From: Bacteroidota bacterium
Lineage (GTDB): Bacteria; Bacteroidota; Bacteroidia; Chitinophagales; Chitinophagaceae
Length of the DNA: 64,000 bases
Direction of reading: 5' to 3'
NCBI GenBank assembly: GCA_018267965.1
Contig: JAFDXK010000002.1
Span: 124,001-188,000 of the forward strand
Position 1 is the stretch's first letter, and the number at the start of each line of letters is the position of its first letter. Of the stretch, positions 60,626 through 64,000 are shown piece after piece. Under the pieces are notes generated by a model, which saw only the letters and a list, made by a program, of their open reading frames with translations, was not told the DNA's origin and searched no databases. The position numbers were made by a program, and so were the translations under genes.

Positions 60626-61471
60626 ATGGTTTTGACAACACAGGAATTTATAGCAGCAGCTTTAAAAGAAGATATTGGTTCAGGCGACCATTCCACATTG
60701 GCATCCATTTCTGCCGATGCCATGGGCAAGGCGGTATTGAAAGTAAAAGAACCTGGCATACTGGCAGGTGTACAACTGGCACAGGATATATTTCATCACC
60801 TGGAACCTGCTGCAACTTTTACCATTTACAAAAACGATGGCGACGGTGTTGCTATTGGTGATATTGCTTTTGAAGTAACTGCTAAAGTACATACTATATT
60901 ACAGGCAGAACGTTTATCTCTGAATTGTATGCAGCGTATGAGTGGTATTGCTACGCTCACCAATCAATACGTTGAAAAGATAAAGAATTATAAAACTAAA
61001 ATCCTTGACACCCGTAAAACCACACCATTATTTCGTGAGTTTGAAAAACTGGCTGTAAAAATCGGTGGTGGTGAAAATCACCGTATGGGTCTGTATGATA
61101 TGGTGATGCTGAAAGACAACCATATTGATTTCTGTGGCGGTATTGAAAAAGCAATTGCGAAGACAAAACAATATTTAGCTGACAATAATATCGATTTAAA
61201 AATTGAAGTGGAAACACGCAGCATAGAAGATGTAAAACGCGTACTGGCTGTTGGCGGGATACATCGCATCATGCTTGATAACTATGCACCGCAACAAATA
61301 GCAGAAGCTGTGTCGCTTATTAACGGACAATATGAAACCGAAGCATCAGGCGGTATCACAATTGATAACATAGAAGCTTATGCCGCTACCGGTGTAGATT
61401 ATATTTCTGCAGGCGCTATCATACATCATGCGGTCAGCCTTGACCTAAGCTTAAAAGCACAAATTTCATGA
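60626..61471 (+). CDS. nadC: Nicotinate-nucleotide pyrophosphorylase (carboxylating)
   Basis: 281-residue enzyme that turns quinolinate and PRPP into nicotinate mononucleotide in de novo NAD synthesis. It shows the family blocks AALKEDIGSGDHST at the N terminus, ERLSLNCMQRMSGIATLTNQYVEKI, KILDTRKTTPLFREFEKLAVKIGGGENHRMGLYDMVMLKDNH, and IEVETRSIEDV; the terminal TGVDYISAGAIIH carries the phosphate loop. nadA and nadB are not near. Its stop overlaps the start of the lipid-kinase-like gene (ATGA). Confidence 0.97.
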   Translation: MVLTTQEFIAAALKEDIGSGDHSTLASISADAMGKAVLKVKEPGILAGVQLAQDIFHHLEPAATFTIYKNDGDGVAIGDIAFEVTAKVHTILQAERLSLNCMQRMSGIATLTNQYVEKIKNYKTKILDTRKTTPLFREFEKLAVKIGGGENHRMGLYDMVMLKDNHIDFCGGIEKAIAKTKQYLADNNIDLKIEVETRSIEDVKRVLAVGGIHRIMLDNYAPQQIAEAVSLINGQYETEASGGITIDNIEAYAATGVDYISAGAIIHHAVSLDLSLKAQIS

Positions 61472-62346
61472 CGAAGAAACATATTGTCTTCATTATAAAT
61501 CCTCATTCCGGTGTCGATCGTCAAAAAGCCATTCAAACGGCTATTGACACGAAGCTGGACATGAATCAATATTCTTACGAGATAGCCCACACCCAATATG
61601 CAAAGCATGGTATCATAATTGCCAAAGAAGCAGCAGAGAAGGGCGCCTACGCAGTAGTGGCTGTTGGTGGCGATGGTTCTGTAAACGATGTTGCGGCGGG
61701 CTTATTGCATACAGATACAGCACTGGGTATCATTGCCAAAGGTAGTGGCAACGGATTGGCACGTAGCCTTGGCTTACCATTAACAGAGGCAGAAGCAATT
61801 GATATCATCAACAAAGGAAAAATTATTACAATAGATGTGGGATTTGCAGCCAACAGGTTATTTCTCAGCAATGCGGGCACAGGCTTTGATGCATTGGTTG
61901 CTAGTGAGTTTAGTAAAAGCAAGCGCAGGGGCTTTGCCATCTACAGCTGGCTGGTAACTAAAAACCTCTGGACATATAAAGCTCCTGAAATGGAAATTAC
62001 CATTGATGGAAAAACAATAAAGGAAAAAACATTTTTAGTATGTGCCGCAAATGGTAAACAGTTTGGTTATAATTTCCAGATAGCCCCTGAAGCAGATTGC
62101 ACTGATGGGTTACTTGATATTATTGTTATCAAAAACTTCCCACGCATATTAGGTGGTATGCTGGTACTACGCGCAATGAGTGGCACTATCACCAAAAGCC
62201 CTTTTGTAAAACATTATCTCGGCAAGGAGATTACTATAAAACATGCAGAGTTAAATACGATGCAAACCGATGGTGACGCACACCCATGTGGTAAAGAGAT
62301 ACAGATTCGCATACACCATGCTGCTCAAAACGTTATTGTTCCGTAG
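61468..62346 (+). CDS. Diacylglycerol kinase-like lipid kinase (YegS/BmrU type)
   Basis: 292-residue enzyme of the DAGK_cat family, which phosphorylates lipids or related alcohols with ATP. FIINPHSGVDRQKAIQTAI at the start, the nucleotide motif AVGGDGSVNDVAAGLL and GIIAKGSGNGLARSLGLP are typical. NAGTGFDALVASEF and C-terminal GDAHPCGKEIQIRI match too. The start overlaps nadC by 4 bases (ATGA), so it is co-translated with nadC, although the functions are unrelated. Its last 14 bases overlap the convergent LpxL-type gene. Substrate (diacylglycerol, sphingolipid base or other) is not evident; Bacteroidota sphingolipids are a possible target. Confidence 0.93.
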   Translation: MTKKHIVFIINPHSGVDRQKAIQTAIDTKLDMNQYSYEIAHTQYAKHGIIIAKEAAEKGAYAVVAVGGDGSVNDVAAGLLHTDTALGIIAKGSGNGLARSLGLPLTEAEAIDIINKGKIITIDVGFAANRLFLSNAGTGFDALVASEFSKSKRRGFAIYSWLVTKNLWTYKAPEMEITIDGKTIKEKTFLVCAANGKQFGYNFQIAPEADCTDGLLDIIVIKNFPRILGGMLVLRAMSGTITKSPFVKHYLGKEITIKHAELNTMQTDGDAHPCGKEIQIRIHHAAQNVIVP

Positions 62347-63196
62347 TGCGTTGGTGTTTCCACCTGCGATGTGTCCACATATAGTTTTCGGGTTGTGTTT
62401 TAATTTGTTTTTCAAGGTGGGCTACGTATGTTCTTACAATATCTTCAGCATTCATAGTTGATGCATCATTAGTCAGTAGCTGCATTTCCAATCTATACAC
62501 TCCGCGTTTTAGTTTTTTTATCTGGCTTAATACTATGGCGGCTTTTGCTTTTATAGCCATATGTGCAGAACCAACAAAGAAAGGTGCTTCGCGGTGCATG
62601 AAGTCGGCCCATAATACATTATTAAGATTAGACGGATTTTGGTCTGCAATCAAACCAAGTACATAATGAGTCTTAGCCAGTTCAGCAAACCCCGACTTCT
62701 TATTAGTCATTGATATCATCATGCCGTTGCCACGCTTTCTCAGTTTCAACAACAATCTATCAAATGCGCCATTAGCTAATGGCAGATATACTCCTGCCAT
62801 CTGTTGCTGTATATTCATCTGGCTCACTACGTTTGCCCATTCCCAATTGAAAGTATGCCCTAAGAATACATAAGCATTCTTGCCTTCTTTTCTCAGTGCT
62901 TCTAATACTTCCCAGTTAGCTGTAAACCTGTTAGTTAATGTGCTATCTGAAATTGCCAGCAGTTTCAGGGTTTCTATCCACTGGTCGCAGAAGCTATGAT
63001 AGAATTTTTTGCAAATGACTCTTATCTCCTGTTCGCTCTTTTCAGGAAAGGCGTGATATAGATTATCCAGCACAACAGCCCTGCGGTATTGCACAACATG
63101 ATAAAGGAAAAAACAAATCAGGTCAGACAACACATACAATACCCTCAATGGCAATAACGCAACGGGGTACAATACTATCAGCAACAGGTAATACAT
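62333..63196 (-). CDS. LpxL/HtrB-type lipid A acyltransferase
   Basis: 287-residue membrane-anchored enzyme of the LpxL/LpxM family, which adds secondary acyl chains to lipid A. The N-terminal helix MYYLLLIVLYPVALLPLRVLYVLSDL is followed by QYRRAVVLDNLYHAFPEKSEQEI. The catalytic site is VFLGHTFNWEWAN (His and Glu four residues on, as in LpxL), and LIADQNPSNLNN and FFVGSAHMAIKAKAAIVL further family blocks. The ATG at 63196 is used; a TTG 9 bases upstream overlaps the -7 element. It may act on lipid A or on another lipid. It overlaps the convergent lipid-kinase-like gene by 14 bases. Confidence 0.9.
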   Translation of the reverse strand: MYYLLLIVLYPVALLPLRVLYVLSDLICFFLYHVVQYRRAVVLDNLYHAFPEKSEQEIRVICKKFYHSFCDQWIETLKLLAISDSTLTNRFTANWEVLEALRKEGKNAYVFLGHTFNWEWANVVSQMNIQQQMAGVYLPLANGAFDRLLLKLRKRGNGMMISMTNKKSGFAELAKTHYVLGLIADQNPSNLNNVLWADFMHREAPFFVGSAHMAIKAKAAIVLSQIKKLKRGVYRLEMQLLTNDASTMNAEDIVRTYVAHLEKQIKTQPENYMWTHRRWKHQRTTEQ

Positions 63197-63202
63197 GCGC
63201 CG

Positions 63203-63210
63203 CAAAATTA
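63203..63210 (-). promoter_or_regulatory. -7 promoter element directly in front of the LpxL-type gene
   Basis: The minus strand reads TAATTTTG, an exact TAnnTTTG match that ends only 6 bases before the ATG at 63196. Transcription would begin near the ATG, so the mRNA may be leaderless. Confidence 0.5.
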
Positions 63211-63232
63211 AGGAATATGCGGCTTACGAATT

Positions 63233-63892
63233 TTATTTATGCCCGTGCTCTTTCATATAACCTGTAAGGTCATATATCTTTTGTATTTTCTTTAACGAAC
63301 CTTCAAAGTCAAAGTTCAAATCTTTTAGCAGGCCTGTTTTTAGGTCAAAAACCCAGCCATGCACACTTGGCGAGCCACTTTCAATATACTCTTCCTGCAC
63401 TGCTGCAGTTTTCAATACATTCAGGCACTGTTCCATCACATTAAGTTCAATCAGCCTGTTATACTTATCATGTTCGTCAGTAATAGCATCCAATTCATTT
63501 TCGTGCAGGCGGTACACATCACGAATATTTCTCAGCCATGGATTAAGTATACCTAAATCTGTTGGTGTCATTGCTGCCTTTACACCACCACAATTGTAAT
63601 GACCGCAAACAATAACGTGTTTCACTTTAAGATGACGTACAGCGTAGTTAATAACACTCATTACGTTTAGGTCTATAGATACCACAAGATTGGCAACGTT
63701 TCGATGAACAAAAACTTCGCCCGGTTCAAGGCCCATGATATCGTTTGCAGGTACGCGGCTATCACTACACCCTATATACAAGTATTCGGGCGTCTGGTCA
63801 GCAGATAGCTTTTCCAGAAAATCAGCTTTTTGGGCTACATTATCAGCTACCCATTTTTTGTTGTTCTCAAATAACTGCTTATATGGTATCAT
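63233..63892 (-). CDS. Beta-class carbonic anhydrase
   Basis: 219-residue zinc enzyme that interconverts CO2 and bicarbonate. The zinc ligands are Cys42, His98 and Cys101 (YIGCSDSRVPA and VCGHYNCGGV), with the Asp44-Arg46 dyad intact, and VFVHRNVANLV follows. The start ATG 63892 gives MIPYKQLFENNKKWV, typical of the family; a TTG at 63913 is less likely. The C-terminal part contains GWVFDLKTGLLKDL. No signal peptide, so it is cytoplasmic. It lies 37 bases upstream of the LpxL-type gene on the same strand. A gamma-class-like homologue is encoded at 45 kb. Confidence 0.96.
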   Translation of the reverse strand: MIPYKQLFENNKKWVADNVAQKADFLEKLSADQTPEYLYIGCSDSRVPANDIMGLEPGEVFVHRNVANLVVSIDLNVMSVINYAVRHLKVKHVIVCGHYNCGGVKAAMTPTDLGILNPWLRNIRDVYRLHENELDAITDEHDKYNRLIELNVMEQCLNVLKTAAVQEEYIESGSPSVHGWVFDLKTGLLKDLNFDFEGSLKKIQKIYDLTGYMKEHGHK

Positions 63893-64000
63893 ATAGTGAT
63901 GTTTTCGGCACAATAATACGGCAAACGGACTTATTTAATCATTATGTTGCTATAAAGATTTCTTATCCCATACAAACCTGTTAATTTTGTTCCCTCAATC

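Noticed and set aside
63914-64000. A further gene at the right edge
   Set aside because: The last 87 bases show no start codon with a convincing coding pattern; a near-match -7 element for the carbonic anhydrase gene is the only visible item.

Overview
The window looks like a chromosomal segment of a Bacteroidota bacterium, most likely of the Chitinophagales type. That placement is an inference from gene content and low GC; no rRNA is present to confirm it. Supporting signs are three secreted proteins with type IX secretion (T9SS) sorting domains, a SprB-repeat adhesin, TonB receptors with carboxypeptidase-like N-terminal domains, a DUF5606 protein, a shortened NuoG, and upstream regions that repeatedly match the Bacteroidota -7 promoter consensus TAnnTTTG instead of carrying Shine-Dalgarno sites. 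Coding density is very high. No tRNA, rRNA, CRISPR array, prophage or insertion sequence was seen, and no gap between genes exceeds about 280 bases.

Layout. 0-5 kb (minus strand): 5' part of feoB, a T9SS-secreted Ig-like protein, and an orphan AbiEi-type antitoxin/regulator with two inverted repeats upstream. 5-16.5 kb: an M28 peptidase, an ACE-like M2 peptidase lipoprotein, asd, a probable haem-uptake pair (HmuY-like secreted protein plus HmuR-like TonB receptor), an ABC exporter, and a second M28 peptidase with a PDZ domain. 16.6-30.9 kb (minus strand): scpB, then the complete respiratory complex I operon nuoABCDE-[NTF2-like]-FGHIJKLMN behind a good promoter near 30.95 kb. 31-40.3 kb: a small surface-polysaccharide cassette (GT4, FkbM methyltransferase, GT2, flippase) and a 1504-residue SprB-repeat adhesin. 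40.4-46.4 kb: DUF5606 protein, a thyA-folA-methyltransferase-remnant operon, a divergent pair of a GT-C-like membrane enzyme and a DPM1-like GT2, a gamma-carbonic anhydrase-like protein, and an outer-membrane barrel. 46.5-55.4 kb: a fused cobalamin-dependent acyl-CoA mutase with its own G-protein chaperone domain, a PDZ-alpha/beta hydrolase, a TonB receptor with a TPR-like partner, and a DUF4382 lipoprotein. 55.5-64 kb: a large membrane protein with a TPR-like tail, a small coiled-coil secreted protein, dgt, queA, nadC, a diacylglycerol-kinase-like gene, an LpxL-type acyltransferase, and a beta-carbonic anhydrase.

Together the genes describe an aerobic, surface-active heterotroph: complex I respiration, iron and haem acquisition, periplasmic peptide degradation, surface glycan synthesis, T9SS-exported adhesins, and housekeeping for dTMP/folate, NAD, queuosine and lipids. 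I found no clear new multi-gene system. The most unusual items are the orphan AbiEi regulator with a double inverted repeat, the HmuY-like protein with two modules and a T9SS signal, a methyltransferase that has lost its catalytic core but stays coupled to folA, and a PDZ-alpha/beta-hydrolase fusion.
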